Positions 1 through 8,020 are shown, numbered from the stretch's first letter. The stretch: DNA of 64,000 nucleotides from Ruminococcus sp. (GCA_021770655.1 JAETQO010000013.1:1-64000), one strand, 5' to 3'. Numbers and translations are program-made. Notes: generated by a model from the sequence alone, not told the origin.

Positions 1-35
1 TTGGTATCCTTGTTGGTTGAAAGGAGAGTGAGAAT

Positions 36-899
36 ATGCCGACAGTAACGGTGATACAGCCGACAATAACAGAAGAACAAAATACAAAAATCCGTTGTGC
101 CGCATATTGCCGAGTATCAAGCGATTCCGAAGATCAGCTTAATTCTTTTATGGCTCAGACAAGGTACTATGAAAAAGCTTTTGAAAATTCAGAGACCGAA
201 CTGCTTGTCGACATCTATGCTGACGAGGGTATCACAGGCACTCGTGAGGACAAGCGTGATGAGTTTCAGCGGATGATAAAGGACTGCCGAAAAGGTAAAC
301 TCGATAGGATTTACACTAAATCAATAAGTCGATTTGCCCGAAACACCAAAGACTGTATTAAAAATGTCAGAGAACTCAAATCGCTTGGGATTACGATATT
401 TTTTGAGAAAGAAAATATCGACACTGCGAATATGACCGATGAAATGATGATAACTATTATGGGCGGTCTGGCACAGGAGGAATCGACTTCGATTTCACAG
501 AATATGCGTTGGGGCATAAAAAAGCGAATGGAAAACGGTACAATAAAAATGTGTACTCCCGTTTTCGGATATGAACTTGCAAATGGCGAATTGACTTTAA
601 AACCGGACGAAGCTGAAACAGTACGGCAGATATTTGATTGGTATCTTAACGGTTATGGGTTGACGTCTATAGCAAAAATGCTGAATGCTCTCAAAATAGA
701 AAAATTCGGCAGACCATGTCATTGGACTGCAAATACAATTGGAGTTATGCTCAGAAATGAAAAATATATAGGCGATCAGCTGTTTCAGAAAAAGTATACT
801 ACTTCAAAATCACGAACAATTAAACAGCTTAGATATTGGCTTATTCAAAGCGTGTGTTTCACGAATTTGGATAAGTCATTTTTGTACCATAGAGGTTGA
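36..899 (+). CDS. Large serine recombinase, C-terminally truncated (probable pseudogene)
   Basis: This is a site-specific recombinase of the resolvase/large serine integrase type. The N-terminal resolvase domain begins at about residue 20 with the YCRVSS motif that carries the catalytic Ser. It is followed by the SRFARNTKD region and a Recombinase domain (about residues 170-265, ending NEKYIGDQLF). Family members of this transposon class usually run to about 500 residues with a zinc-ribbon and coiled-coil tail. This one stops at 287, and its last 30 or so residues do not look like the family. A C-terminal remnant lies just downstream in another frame, so a deletion plus frameshift is likely. 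The start is ATG preceded by AAGGAGAG. The gene is followed closely by a second truncated recombinase, as in the recombinase tandems of clostridial mobilizable elements. The family call is firm; activity is doubtful. Confidence 0.85.
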   Translation: MPTVTVIQPTITEEQNTKIRCAAYCRVSSDSEDQLNSFMAQTRYYEKAFENSETELLVDIYADEGITGTREDKRDEFQRMIKDCRKGKLDRIYTKSISRFARNTKDCIKNVRELKSLGITIFFEKENIDTANMTDEMMITIMGGLAQEESTSISQNMRWGIKKRMENGTIKMCTPVFGYELANGELTLKPDEAETVRQIFDWYLNGYGLTSIAKMLNALKIEKFGRPCHWTANTIGVMLRNEKYIGDQLFQKKYTTSKSRTIKQLRYWLIQSVCFTNLDKSFLYHRG

Positions 900-1014
900 G
901 TTTGTCAACGGAGTAAAAATTAAAAATATAACGGAAAGGAAGATCGAAAATGAGTACAGCGCCGAATGTAACGATAATTCCTGCGAAAGCACAGACATCG
1001 GAAAATCGCAGTAA
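857..1014 (+). pseudogene. C-terminal remnant of the first serine recombinase in the +1 frame
   Basis: Reading in the frame one base ahead of the preceding recombinase gives a stretch containing TIEVEFVNGVKIKN. This resembles the usual C-terminal end of large serine recombinases, which finish with a 'beta-strand, FxxG, K/I' pattern. The frame continues to a stop at 1012-1014 and overlaps the start of the next recombinase, as is common in these tandems. It suggests that the middle of the first recombinase (zinc ribbon and coiled coil) has been deleted and the tail shifted out of frame. The exact left edge is not visible. Confidence 0.45.
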
Positions 1015-1774
1015 ATACCACCAGTTAAGGGTTGCCGCTTACTGTCGAGTGTCCACCGAGCAGGAGGAACAGCAGAACAGCTATCAGGTTCAGATCTCGT
1101 ATTATACGGACCTTATCAATAAGAAAAAGGAATGGACGCTCGCCGGAATTTTTGCTGACGAAGGAATCAGCGGCACGCAGACAAAAAAGCGTACCGAATT
1201 CAACCGAATGATAAGAATGTGCAAAAACAAAAAAATCGACCTTGTGATCACAAAATCCATAAGTCGATTCGCCAGAAATACTGTCGATTGCCTTGAATAT
1301 GTCAGACAGCTCAAAGATCTCGGAATCGGTGTGATCTTTGAAAAAGAGAACATCAATACTCTGACTATGACAAGTGAGTTCATGATATCATTATATGGCA
1401 GCTTTGCTCAGGCAGAATCCGAATCAATCAGCAAAAACGTAAGCTGGGGCAAAGAGAAAGCCTACCGTGAGGGCAAGGTACAGTTTCAGTACAAGCATTT
1501 GCTTGGTTACAAAAAAGGAGCGGACGGCAAGCCGGAAATAATCCCCGAAGAAGCCGAAACGGTAAAGCTGATCTATACCATGTTTCTGGACGGTCATTCG
1601 ATGAAAAATATCGCATTGATATTGCAAGCCAAAGGCATACCGACCAAAACAGGCACGGAATGGCGAACAAATACAATAAAGAGGATTTTGCAGAACGAAA
1701 AGTATGTAGGCGACGCGCTCCTTCAAAAAACTTTTGCCGTGATCGCAGGAATATTATTTTTCTTAGATAGATAA
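950..1774 (+). CDS. Large serine recombinase truncated by an IS3-type fragment (probable pseudogene)
   Basis: This is a second serine recombinase, paralogous to its upstream neighbour. It has the resolvase domain with the AAYCRVST catalytic motif (about residues 28-35), DEGISGT, SRFARNT and QAESESIS signatures, and a Recombinase domain ending at NEKYVGDALLQKTF (about residue 262). From there it should continue for about 200-250 residues. Instead the reading frame runs about 11 codons into sequence that, on the opposite strand, encodes the start of an IS3-family OrfA, and then stops. The junction lies near 1735-1740. An AAGGAAG ribosome site lies upstream of the ATG. The N-terminal catalytic part is intact but the DNA-binding tail is lost, so integration activity is unlikely. 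Confidence 0.85.
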   Translation: MSTAPNVTIIPAKAQTSENRSKYHQLRVAAYCRVSTEQEEQQNSYQVQISYYTDLINKKKEWTLAGIFADEGISGTQTKKRTEFNRMIRMCKNKKIDLVITKSISRFARNTVDCLEYVRQLKDLGIGVIFEKENINTLTMTSEFMISLYGSFAQAESESISKNVSWGKEKAYREGKVQFQYKHLLGYKKGADGKPEIIPEEAETVKLIYTMFLDGHSMKNIALILQAKGIPTKTGTEWRTNTIKRILQNEKYVGDALLQKTFAVIAGILFFLDR

Positions 1775-1845
1775 TCGTAACTGCCTTCTCCGTTTAGATA
1801 TGCCTGAACAACTTTTAATTTAAATTCATAACTATATTTTGCCAC
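1736..1845 (-). pseudogene. IS3-family OrfA, N-terminal fragment
   Basis: Starting at the GTG at 1845, the minus strand encodes AKYSYEFKLKVVQAYLNGEG followed by DYLSKKNNIP. This is the beginning of the HTH region of IS150-type OrfA transposase subunits. The frame collapses within a few codons of the junction with the recombinase and reaches a stop. About 37 residues of a normally 150-180-residue protein are left. The ribosome site (GGAGG at 1856-1860) is preserved. Confidence 0.65.
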
Positions 1846-1901
1846 AAAAAACCGACCTCCATATCGTTAGATTTTTTGTCTAACTTTTGGGGGTCGGTTC
1901 A
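1736..1901 (-). mobile_element. Terminal fragment of an IS3/IS150-type insertion sequence
   Basis: On the minus strand the sequence opens with TGAACCGACCCCCAAAAG at about 1901. This is a typical IS150-group terminal inverted repeat. It is followed by a short palindrome (GTTAGAC...GTCTAAC), a GGAGG ribosome site and a GTG start at 1845. Only about 165 bp of the element remain. No second inverted repeat, OrfB or target duplication is visible, because the other side is joined directly to the truncated recombinase. The fragment is inert on its own. The family call rests on the repeat and on the OrfA start. Confidence 0.7.
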
Positions 1902-1947
1902 GAAGTCGTCCTTTTGAAAACAAAGTTTTTAAACGTATGTAGATTGA

Positions 1948-3666
1948 TCAGAATCCAAGTATAGCTTTGAAGTCCTCGGCAAGTTTTTCTTCCTGCTTTT
2001 CAGCATCGGCGCGTGTGTCGCCGATTGTGGTGTAGTAAGCCTTGATCTTCGGCTCTGTACCGGAAGGTCTGATGATTACGCTTGCGCCCTGCTCAAGCTT
2101 GAATGCGATAACATCGGACTTAGGAAGTGTGAGAACCGTCTTTGCACCTGTCTCTGCATTGGTTTCCTCAGATGAGAGGTAGTCTGCAATGCTGATTACA
2201 TTGAGTCCGCCGATAGCCTTCGGTGGATTTGTTCTGAGATCGGTCATGATCTCCTTCATTCTCTCCATGCCGCTTGCGCCCTCGCACTGGAAAGACTTCT
2301 GGCTGTGGAGATAATTGCCGTATTCCTTGTACATTGCCTCTCTGGCCTCGAGCAGAGAAATACCCTTGGTTCTGTAGAATGCCGCCATTTCGCAGATAAG
2401 CATAGAGCCTACGACAGCGTCCTTGTCTCTTACATATGAGCCTGCAAGATAGCCGTAGCTCTCTTCAAATCCGAAGATATATCTGTCGTCCTCACCGTCT
2501 TTCTCAAGGAAACCGATCTGCTCGCCGATAAACTTGAAGCCTGTGAGAACCTCTCTCAGCTCAACGCCGTACTCAGCGGCGATCTTCTTGCAAATGTCGG
2601 TTGTAACGATAGTCTTGACCGCAACAGGGTTCTTGGGCATTGTACCGAGCGCGGTTCTTTCCTGGCAGATGTATTTAAGCAGCATTGCGCCTACTTCGTT
2701 TCCGGTAAAGAGAACGTAATTTCCGTCCGGATCAGGAACGGCGATACCTACTCTGTCACAATCCGGGTCGGTTGCAAGGAGAAGGTCGGGTTTTACAGTT
2801 TTGCAAAGTTCAAGACCTTTAGCGAGCGCCTCTTTGATCTCAGGGTTCGGGAAAGGACAGGTCGGGAAGTTTCCGTCCGGATTTTCCTGCTCCGGAACAA
2901 CCGTAACTTCTTTTATGCCGATCTTTTTGAGAATAGCTCTTACAGGTTTGTTGCCGGTGCCGTTGAGAGGAGTGTAAACAACTTTCAGACCGCTGTCTGC
3001 AACAAGGTCGGTATGAACGCCCTGTTCAGCAACTTTGTCAAGGTACTTGTCGATGACCTCCTGCTTGATGTACTCTATCTTGCCGGACTTAACGCCTTCT
3101 TCAAAATCCATGACCTTTGCGCCGCCGAACATTTCAACAGCGTTTATCTTTCCGATGACGGTGTTAGCGACGTCAAGAGTGATCTGACAGCCGTCCTCGC
3201 CGTAAACCTTGTAGCCGTTATATTTAGCGGGGTTATGTGAAGCGGTAATAACGATACCCGCCTGACACTTAAGCTCTCTTACAGCCCATGAAAGCATAGG
3301 AGTAGGCATAAGTTCAGAGTAGATATACACCTTGATGCCGTTGGCGGCAAGGACTGCGGCGGCTTCCTTAGCGAACTTGTCGGACTTGATACGGCTGTCG
3401 TAAGCGATAGCAACGCTTCCGTTTTCAAATGCGCCGTTAACATAATCAGCAAGACCCTGGGTAGCTCTTCTTATAGTGTATACGTTAAGTCTGTATGCAC
3501 CTGCGCCGATAACGCCTCTGAGACCGCCTGTGCCGAATTCAAGGTTTCTGTAAAATCTGTCCTGAATAGCGGCTTCATCGCCCTCAATAGCTTTAAGCTC
3601 GGTTATCAGGTCGGGATCGTCCACAGCCTTTTCAAGCCAGAGCTTATATAATTCCATTTCTGTCAT
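1948..3666 (-). CDS. pgcA: Phosphoglucomutase / phosphomannomutase (alpha-D-phosphohexomutase)
   Basis: This enzyme interconverts glucose-1-phosphate and glucose-6-phosphate (or the mannose equivalents), linking glycolysis to UDP-glucose and cell-envelope or glycogen metabolism. It is 572 residues long, the usual size of the PgcA/Pgm2 subgroup. Visible motifs are the phosphoserine loop TASHNPAKYNG (Ser at about 143), the metal loop DPDCDR (about 300-305), the sugar-binding GFEESYGYL (about 400) and the phosphate-binding RPSGTEPKIKAYY near the C terminus. The ATG is preceded by GAGGTGA. It is transcribed alone, away from the next gene, from a visible sigma-A-like promoter. Substrate preference cannot be read from the sequence. 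Confidence 0.93.
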   Translation of the reverse strand: MTEMELYKLWLEKAVDDPDLITELKAIEGDEAAIQDRFYRNLEFGTGGLRGVIGAGAYRLNVYTIRRATQGLADYVNGAFENGSVAIAYDSRIKSDKFAKEAAAVLAANGIKVYIYSELMPTPMLSWAVRELKCQAGIVITASHNPAKYNGYKVYGEDGCQITLDVANTVIGKINAVEMFGGAKVMDFEEGVKSGKIEYIKQEVIDKYLDKVAEQGVHTDLVADSGLKVVYTPLNGTGNKPVRAILKKIGIKEVTVVPEQENPDGNFPTCPFPNPEIKEALAKGLELCKTVKPDLLLATDPDCDRVGIAVPDPDGNYVLFTGNEVGAMLLKYICQERTALGTMPKNPVAVKTIVTTDICKKIAAEYGVELREVLTGFKFIGEQIGFLEKDGEDDRYIFGFEESYGYLAGSYVRDKDAVVGSMLICEMAAFYRTKGISLLEAREAMYKEYGNYLHSQKSFQCEGASGMERMKEIMTDLRTNPPKAIGGLNVISIADYLSSEETNAETGAKTVLTLPKSDVIAFKLEQGASVIIRPSGTEPKIKAYYTTIGDTRADAEKQEEKLAEDFKAILGF

Positions 3667-3722
3667 AGTTTCATCACCTCATCAAATTATTTACATATTA
3701 AATGCACAATTCTATACAATAC

Positions 3723-3750
3723 ATTATATCACATTTTGAAAATATAGCAA
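3723..3750 (-). promoter_or_regulatory. Sigma-A-type promoter for the phosphohexomutase gene
   Basis: On the minus strand, TTGCTA (3745-3750) and TATAAT (3723-3728) are separated by 16 bp and lie about 60 bp upstream of the start codon. Confidence 0.6.
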
Positions 3751-3893
3751 GGGGCGTAATAGTTTTTTAACAATTCTAAAACGATTACTTTTTTGAAATT
3801 TTATACTTTTGTATTCATGCTTTCTTTTACAGAAAATAATATCGAATCGTCAAAATCAACTGCCGCATATTTCAAATAAAACTGAATACAATT

Positions 3894-3926
3894 AAAAAAG
3901 ATATAGTAATAAAAAAGATATAGTAA
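3894..3926 (+). repeat. Two tandem copies of a 17-nt A-rich unit
   Basis: The unit AAAAAAGATATAGTAAT at 3894-3910 is repeated directly at 3911-3926 (last base differs). It lies just before the ribosome site of the DacF-like gene. It may be a duplication in the promoter/leader; the role is unknown. Confidence 0.6.
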
Positions 3927-3953
3927 AAATCTAATTCCGGGAGGTCAATGCAG

Positions 3954-5159
3954 ATGAAATTCGGAAAAAGAATTTGTGCGTGCGCGCTGGGGATACTTGC
4001 GGGGATTTCCCCACTGCTTTCGTCGGCGGACGGGGTTAGGCAATCCTTTGTTCAGACCGACGCGGTTATTCCGGCAGATACGGTGGCTGTGGAGGATATG
4101 CTGGCAGAATGTACGGCTTCCTCGATTATCGTGACGGAAACCTCTACGGGGCGTGTGCTTTTTGAAAAGGATTCTTCCGAACAGCGTGAATGCAGTCACT
4201 TTGCAAAGCTTATGGTGCTTTTATTGGCGGCTGAGAAAATCGACAGCGGCGACATAAGTCTGTCCGATACGGCAACAGTTTCCGCTTATGCGAATTCCAG
4301 ACAGGGTACTCAGATATGGCTTGATAAGGGAGAAAAGATAACTGTTGAGGAGTTGGTCAAGTCAATCACCGTCGGTAATGCAAACGACGGCTGTGCGGCT
4401 CTTGCCGAGTATGTCTGCGGCTCTGAGGAAGACGCAGTCAAGCTTATGAATCAAAGAGCAGAGTCTCTCGGAATGACATCGACCGTCTACACCGATTCGA
4501 CAGGCACTGAGGAGGGCAATCTCACTTCTGCGGCTGATACTGAAATTTTATGCAGGGAGCTTCTGAAATATAGGAATATGACGGAATACCTTACCTGCTG
4601 GCTGGACAACGTTCGGGGAGGAAAGGCGGAGCTTGTTAATCTCAACAGACTGGTAAGGACATATAAAGGCGTCACGGGAATGAAGGCGTGGTCGGGCGAA
4701 ACTGCGGGCAGCTGTACTGCCGTAACGGCAAAGCGGGGAGATATGTCGGTGTGCGTCGTGCTCCTTGGATGTCCGACGAATGAAGACAGGGATGCCGAGG
4801 CAAAAAAACTTCTCGATCTGTCCTTTCAGACCTACGAGGTATATACTCCCGAAATACCCGAAGAGCTGAAACTGAAAATAAAAATAGCCGGCGGTACAAA
4901 GCTTAAAGGCAGACTTGAAATAGCAAAACTGGAGCCTGTTATTATCCCGAGAGGAACGTATCGTTCGGTGGAGTGCGTCTATACGCTGGAGGATACTTTG
5001 TCCGCACCGGTCAAAAAGGGCGACAAGGCAGGAGAGATAGTGTATACTATGGGCGATGAAACTATCGCAAAGTGGGAAATAGTTTCCGCAGAAAACATCG
5101 ATAAAATGGATCTTCACTGCGGATTTGAAAAGCTTATGTATAATTTGCTGAATATGTAA
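3954..5159 (+). CDS. DacF/PBP5-like D-Ala-D-Ala carboxypeptidase homolog with altered catalytic motifs
   Basis: This is an exported protein of the S11 peptidase family, with an N-terminal signal peptide (about residues 1-27), a transpeptidase-like domain (about 50-270) and a C-terminal beta domain of the PBP5_C type. In active family members the motifs are SxxK, SxN and KTG. Here the aligned positions read HFAK (His codon at 4197-4199), NAN (within VGNANDG) and KAW (within GMKAWSG), so the nucleophile Ser and the KTG Thr-Gly are both missing. The flanking family sequence is well kept: TGRVLFEK before, LAEYV after SxN, and TAKRGDMSVCVVLLG after KTG. This suggests a conserved pseudoenzyme rather than decay. 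I chose ATG 3954 over 3948 because GGGAGG at 3939-3944 is too close to 3948. A Ser precedes the His by one residue, so a shifted SxxxK cannot be fully excluded. Confidence 0.85.
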   Translation: MKFGKRICACALGILAGISPLLSSADGVRQSFVQTDAVIPADTVAVEDMLAECTASSIIVTETSTGRVLFEKDSSEQRECSHFAKLMVLLLAAEKIDSGDISLSDTATVSAYANSRQGTQIWLDKGEKITVEELVKSITVGNANDGCAALAEYVCGSEEDAVKLMNQRAESLGMTSTVYTDSTGTEEGNLTSAADTEILCRELLKYRNMTEYLTCWLDNVRGGKAELVNLNRLVRTYKGVTGMKAWSGETAGSCTAVTAKRGDMSVCVVLLGCPTNEDRDAEAKKLLDLSFQTYEVYTPEIPEELKLKIKIAGGTKLKGRLEIAKLEPVIIPRGTYRSVECVYTLEDTLSAPVKKGDKAGEIVYTMGDETIAKWEIVSAENIDKMDLHCGFEKLMYNLLNM

Positions 5160-5209
5160 CAACAAATTTGTAGGAAATGCACAAAAGAATTTTTCGTTCT
5201 GCAAACCAC

Positions 5210-5238
5210 TTGAAAAGTGGCAGAAAATATAGTATAAT
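5210..5238 (+). promoter_or_regulatory. Promoter for pgi
   Basis: TTGAAA (5210-5215) and TATAAT (5233-5238) are separated by exactly 17 bp. The leader that follows contains a short inverted repeat, GCAAACC (5256-5262) / GGTTTGC (5285-5291). Confidence 0.75.
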
Positions 5239-5319
5239 TTATCTAGGTAAAGGAAGCAAACCGGATATTATGCGTTTCTGCGTGGGTTTGCGTGTTAAAA
5301 GGAAAGGAACTGAATTGTT

Positions 5320-6651
5320 ATGTCATTGAAACTTAACACAAAGTATCTTGAGAATTTTATCGGAGAGCATGAGTATCAGGCAGTCGCTCATCAGGTAACA
5401 GCGGCTCATAAAATTCTTGAGGACAAGAGCGGTCTCGGAAACGATTTTCTCGGCTGGGTAAATCTTCCGACAGACTACGACAAAGATGAATTTGAGAGGA
5501 TCAAGGCTGCGGCGGCAAGGATCAAGGAAAAGTGCGACGTGCTGATAGTTATCGGTATCGGCGGATCTTATCTCGGTGCAAGAGCGGCTATTGAGTTCCT
5601 TAAATCTTCATTCTACAACAATCTTAAAAAGGACACTCCCGATATTTATTTCGTGGGCAACAATATAAGCCCCGCTTATCTTAACGAAGTTCTGTCTATC
5701 TGTGAGGGCAGAGACGTATGCGTAAACGTGATATCGAAGTCGGGCACGACTACAGAGCCTGCGCTTGCGTTCAGGATTTTTAAAAAGCTTCTTGAAGATA
5801 AGTATGGCAAGGAAGAGGCTAAGACCAGAATTTTTGCGACTACCGACAAGGCTAAGGGTACTTTGAAGAAGCTTTCCGACGAGGAGGGCTACGAAACTTT
5901 TGTTGTTCCCGACGATGTAGGCGGAAGATTCTCCGTTCTTACGGCCGTTGGGCTGCTGCCTATCGCTGCTGCCGGCTGTGATATCGATAAGCTTATGGCG
6001 GGTGCAAGAGAGGGACAGAAAAAGTATTCTGCCGACGACGGAAACGACTGCTATAAGTACGCCGCTATCAGAAACATTCTTTACGGAAAAGGCAAGAGTG
6101 TCGAGATGTTGGTTTCCTATGATCCGGCGTTTACAATGATGGGCGAATGGTTCAAACAGCTGTTTGCGGAAAGCGAGGGTAAGGACAACAAGGGTATTTT
6201 CCCTGCCGCAGCAACTTTCTCTACAGATCTTCATTCTTTGGGACAGTTCATTCAGGACGGTTCAAAGATCATGTTCGAGACCGTTATGCATATCAAGACT
6301 CCTCAGAGCGATATTTTCCTGGAGCCTGATAAGGATAACCTTGACGGACTTAACTTCCTTACAAATCAGAATATGTCGGTCGTAAACGAAAAGGCATATC
6401 AGGGAACTATCCTTGCTCATACTGAGGGCGGTGTTCCGAATATCGTTATCGATGTTGACAAGCTTGACGAGGAAAATCTCGGTGAGTTGATCTATTTCTT
6501 TGAAAAGGCCTGCGCTATCTCAGGCTATATGCTTGGCGTAAATCCTTTCAACCAGCCGGGTGTTGAGAGCTACAAGAAGAATATGTTTGCTCTTCTCGGC
6601 AAGCCGGGCTATGAGTCTCAGAAAGCTGATCTTGAAGCAAAGCTTGGCTGA
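5320..6651 (+). CDS. pgi: Glucose-6-phosphate isomerase
   Basis: This cytosolic glycolytic enzyme converts glucose-6-phosphate to fructose-6-phosphate. It is 443 residues, matching the compact Gram-positive form. Motifs include [13 protein letters not shown] (about 77-89), the phosphate-binding SKSGTTTEP (about 139-147), [14 protein letters not shown] near 205, the catalytic Glu region [11 protein letters not shown] (about 285) and the C-terminal [14 protein letters not shown]. An AAAGGAAAGG ribosome site precedes the ATG. It has its own strong promoter and stands next to the phosphoglucomutase, across the DacF-like gene, so the two hexose-phosphate enzymes are near neighbours. Confidence 0.96.
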   Translation: MSLKLNTKYLENFIGEHEYQAVAHQVTAAHKILEDKSGLGNDFLGWVNLPTDYDKDEFERIKAAAARIKEKCDVLIVIGIGGSYLGARAAIEFLKSSFYNNLKKDTPDIYFVGNNISPAYLNEVLSICEGRDVCVNVISKSGTTTEPALAFRIFKKLLEDKYGKEEAKTRIFATTDKAKGTLKKLSDEEGYETFVVPDDVGGRFSVLTAVGLLPIAAAGCDIDKLMAGAREGQKKYSADDGNDCYKYAAIRNILYGKGKSVEMLVSYDPAFTMMGEWFKQLFAESEGKDNKGIFPAAATFSTDLHSLGQFIQDGSKIMFETVMHIKTPQSDIFLEPDKDNLDGLNFLTNQNMSVVNEKAYQGTILAHTEGGVPNIVIDVDKLDEENLGELIYFFEKACAISGYMLGVNPFNQPGVESYKKNMFALLGKPGYESQKADLEAKLG

Positions 6652-6705
6652 TAACAAAGCGACCGCAAGGGGGAATTTGGGCGGCAATGTTTTCATTTTA
6701 AAGTA

Positions 6706-6733
6706 TTGACGCTCTTAAAATAAATGCTATTAT
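6706..6733 (+). promoter_or_regulatory. Promoter for the small P-loop protein gene
   Basis: TTGACG (6706-6711) and TATTAT (6728-6733) are separated by 16 bp, 22 bp before the start codon at 6756. The short leader holds ACGGAGAG. Confidence 0.6.
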
Positions 6734-6755
6734 AAGCGGAACGGAGAGTTTATTT

Positions 6756-7160
6756 ATGATTAATTTAATTCCAGGAAAAAAAGGCACAGGCAAAACGAAG
6801 ATACTTGTCGATTCTATCAAGAAGGCTGCTGAAAATGCAACGGGCAACGTTGTATGTATCGAAAGAGGTATGCAGCTTACCTATGACCTTCCACATAATG
6901 TAAGACTTGCTGATGCAGAGGAGTACGGCATCAACAGCTTTGACGTTTTCTATGGTTTCGTTGCGGGACTTCTTGCGGGTAACTATGACATTCAGGAAGT
7001 TTTTGTTGACGGTATTCTTAAAATCGGCGGCAGAGATTACGACGCCCTCGGCTCAATGATCGAGAAGCTTGCTATTCTTACAAAGGATATCAACGTTACC
7101 TTTACGGTTTCCGCTGATCCTGAGGAGCTTCCTGCTAAGGTAAGAGCTTTTATTAAGTAA
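6756..7160 (+). CDS. Small P-loop NTPase-like protein, unknown function
   Basis: The protein is 134 residues with a clear Walker A loop right at the N terminus (GKKGTGKT, about residues 7-14) and a hydrophobic strand ending in Asp that could be Walker B (IQEVFVDGI, about 81-89). The last third resembles the strand-and-sensor part of a minimal ATPase core (FTVSADPEELP). No extra domain, signal peptide or membrane segment is visible. Similar short proteins are sometimes annotated as PilT-like or twitching-motility ATPases, but I see no pilus context and do not assign that role. It is a single-gene unit, with its own promoter before it and a hairpin terminator after it, between pgi and the DUF177-rpmF pair. 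The function is unknown. Confidence 0.8.
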   Translation: MINLIPGKKGTGKTKILVDSIKKAAENATGNVVCIERGMQLTYDLPHNVRLADAEEYGINSFDVFYGFVAGLLAGNYDIQEVFVDGILKIGGRDYDALGSMIEKLAILTKDINVTFTVSADPEELPAKVRAFIK

Positions 7161-7169
7161 TTCAAAAAC

Positions 7170-7213
7170 TGCGCCGTACGGAGGCGGAATACGTCTTCCT
7201 GCGGCGCATTTTT
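7170..7213 (+). terminator. Rho-independent terminator
   Basis: The inverted repeat TGCGCCG (7170-7176) / CGGCGCA (7202-7208) is followed by TTTTT. It ends the single-gene P-loop unit. Confidence 0.7.
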
Positions 7214-7233
7214 AAAAATTTTGAAAAAAGGTA

Positions 7234-7262
7234 TTGACAAATCGCGGATTTCAAGCTATAAT
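7234..7262 (+). promoter_or_regulatory. Consensus promoter for DUF177-rpmF
   Basis: TTGACA (7234-7239) and TATAAT (7257-7262) are perfect consensus hexamers with 17 bp spacing, 27 bp ahead of the start codon. Strong expression is expected. Confidence 0.85.
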
Positions 7263-7289
7263 GGAATTTGTGATGTTTGAGGTGCAAGT

Positions 7290-7733
7290 ATGAATGTACA
7301 GTTAAAGGAGCTTTTCGATATTGTCGGAGAGCGGAAGGTCATAGACTATTCCATAGGAGCGGACGAGCTTGCGGAATATGCTGGATATTCTTTTTCAGCG
7401 CCGATCGCAGTGAAAGGCGAGATCGAGAACCGTGCGGGAGTGGTGACGCTCCGGATGAATACGACGTTTGCGATGAACCATGTCTGCGACAGATGTCTCA
7501 AGGAATTCAGCAGGGAATATGATTTCGCCTTTGAGCATACTCTTGTGAGAAGCGCGAATACGGACAGAGACGATTACGTCGTGTGTGAAAACAATGTTCT
7601 CGACCTGAATGAACTGGCTATTTCAGATTTGTTGTTACAGCTGCCTACAAAAATTCTTTGCAGGGAAGACTGCAAGGGTTTATGTTACGTTTGCGGACAG
7701 GATTTGAATGAGGGCGAATGTAACTGCTCTTGA
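7290..7733 (+). CDS. DUF177 (YceD-type) protein
   Basis: This 147-residue protein of the DUF177/YceD family is found next to rpmF in many bacteria. It shows the family pattern of an N-terminal beta-rich half and two Cys pairs, CDRC (about residue 70) and a C-terminal CREDCKGLCYVCGQ cluster ending in CNC, which probably binds zinc. In other bacteria and in plastids the family has been tied to 23S rRNA accumulation and ribosome assembly. That is known for the family, not shown here. It is the first gene of a two-gene unit with rpmF, 54 bp apart. GAGGTG serves as ribosome site. Confidence 0.85.
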   Translation: MNVQLKELFDIVGERKVIDYSIGADELAEYAGYSFSAPIAVKGEIENRAGVVTLRMNTTFAMNHVCDRCLKEFSREYDFAFEHTLVRSANTDRDDYVVCENNVLDLNELAISDLLLQLPTKILCREDCKGLCYVCGQDLNEGECNCS

Positions 7734-7787
7734 CGGGAATAGCTGAACAAATTACTGTGATATTAAAACAGACGAGGAGGTGCCAGA

Positions 7788-7970
7788 ATGGCAGTACCAA
7801 AGAGAAAAGTATCCAAAGCAAGACGCGATAAGAGACGTTCGGCTGTTTGGAAGCTTGACGCACCTGCGCTGTGTAAATGCTCTAACTGCGGCGAGCTTAC
7901 TTCACCGCACAAGGTTTGCAAGAATTGCGGATATTATAAGGGTGTAGAAGTTATCAAAAAGGAAGCATAA
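7788..7970 (+). CDS. rpmF: Ribosomal protein bL32
   Basis: This 60-residue protein is the large-subunit protein bL32. The N terminus MAVPKRKVSKARRDKRRS is diagnostic. The two Cys pairs (CSNCGE and CKNCGYY) form the zinc site of the C+ variant. GAGGAGG precedes the ATG, and a strong terminator follows 19 bp after the stop. Confidence 0.97.
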   Translation: MAVPKRKVSKARRDKRRSAVWKLDAPALCKCSNCGELTSPHKVCKNCGYYKGVEVIKKEA

Positions 7971-7988
7971 TTTTTGATAAGCTATCGG

Positions 7989-8020
7989 GCGGAGAAGATT
8001 TTTTTCTTCTCCGCTTTTTT
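7989..8020 (+). terminator. Rho-independent terminator after rpmF
   Basis: A perfect 9-bp stem, GCGGAGAAG (7989-7997) / CTTCTCCGC (8006-8014), has a T-rich loop and is followed by six T. Confidence 0.9.

Noticed and set aside
1-35. End of an upstream gene at the window edge
   Set aside because: Only 35 bases are present; apart from the ribosome site for the first recombinase nothing can be assigned.
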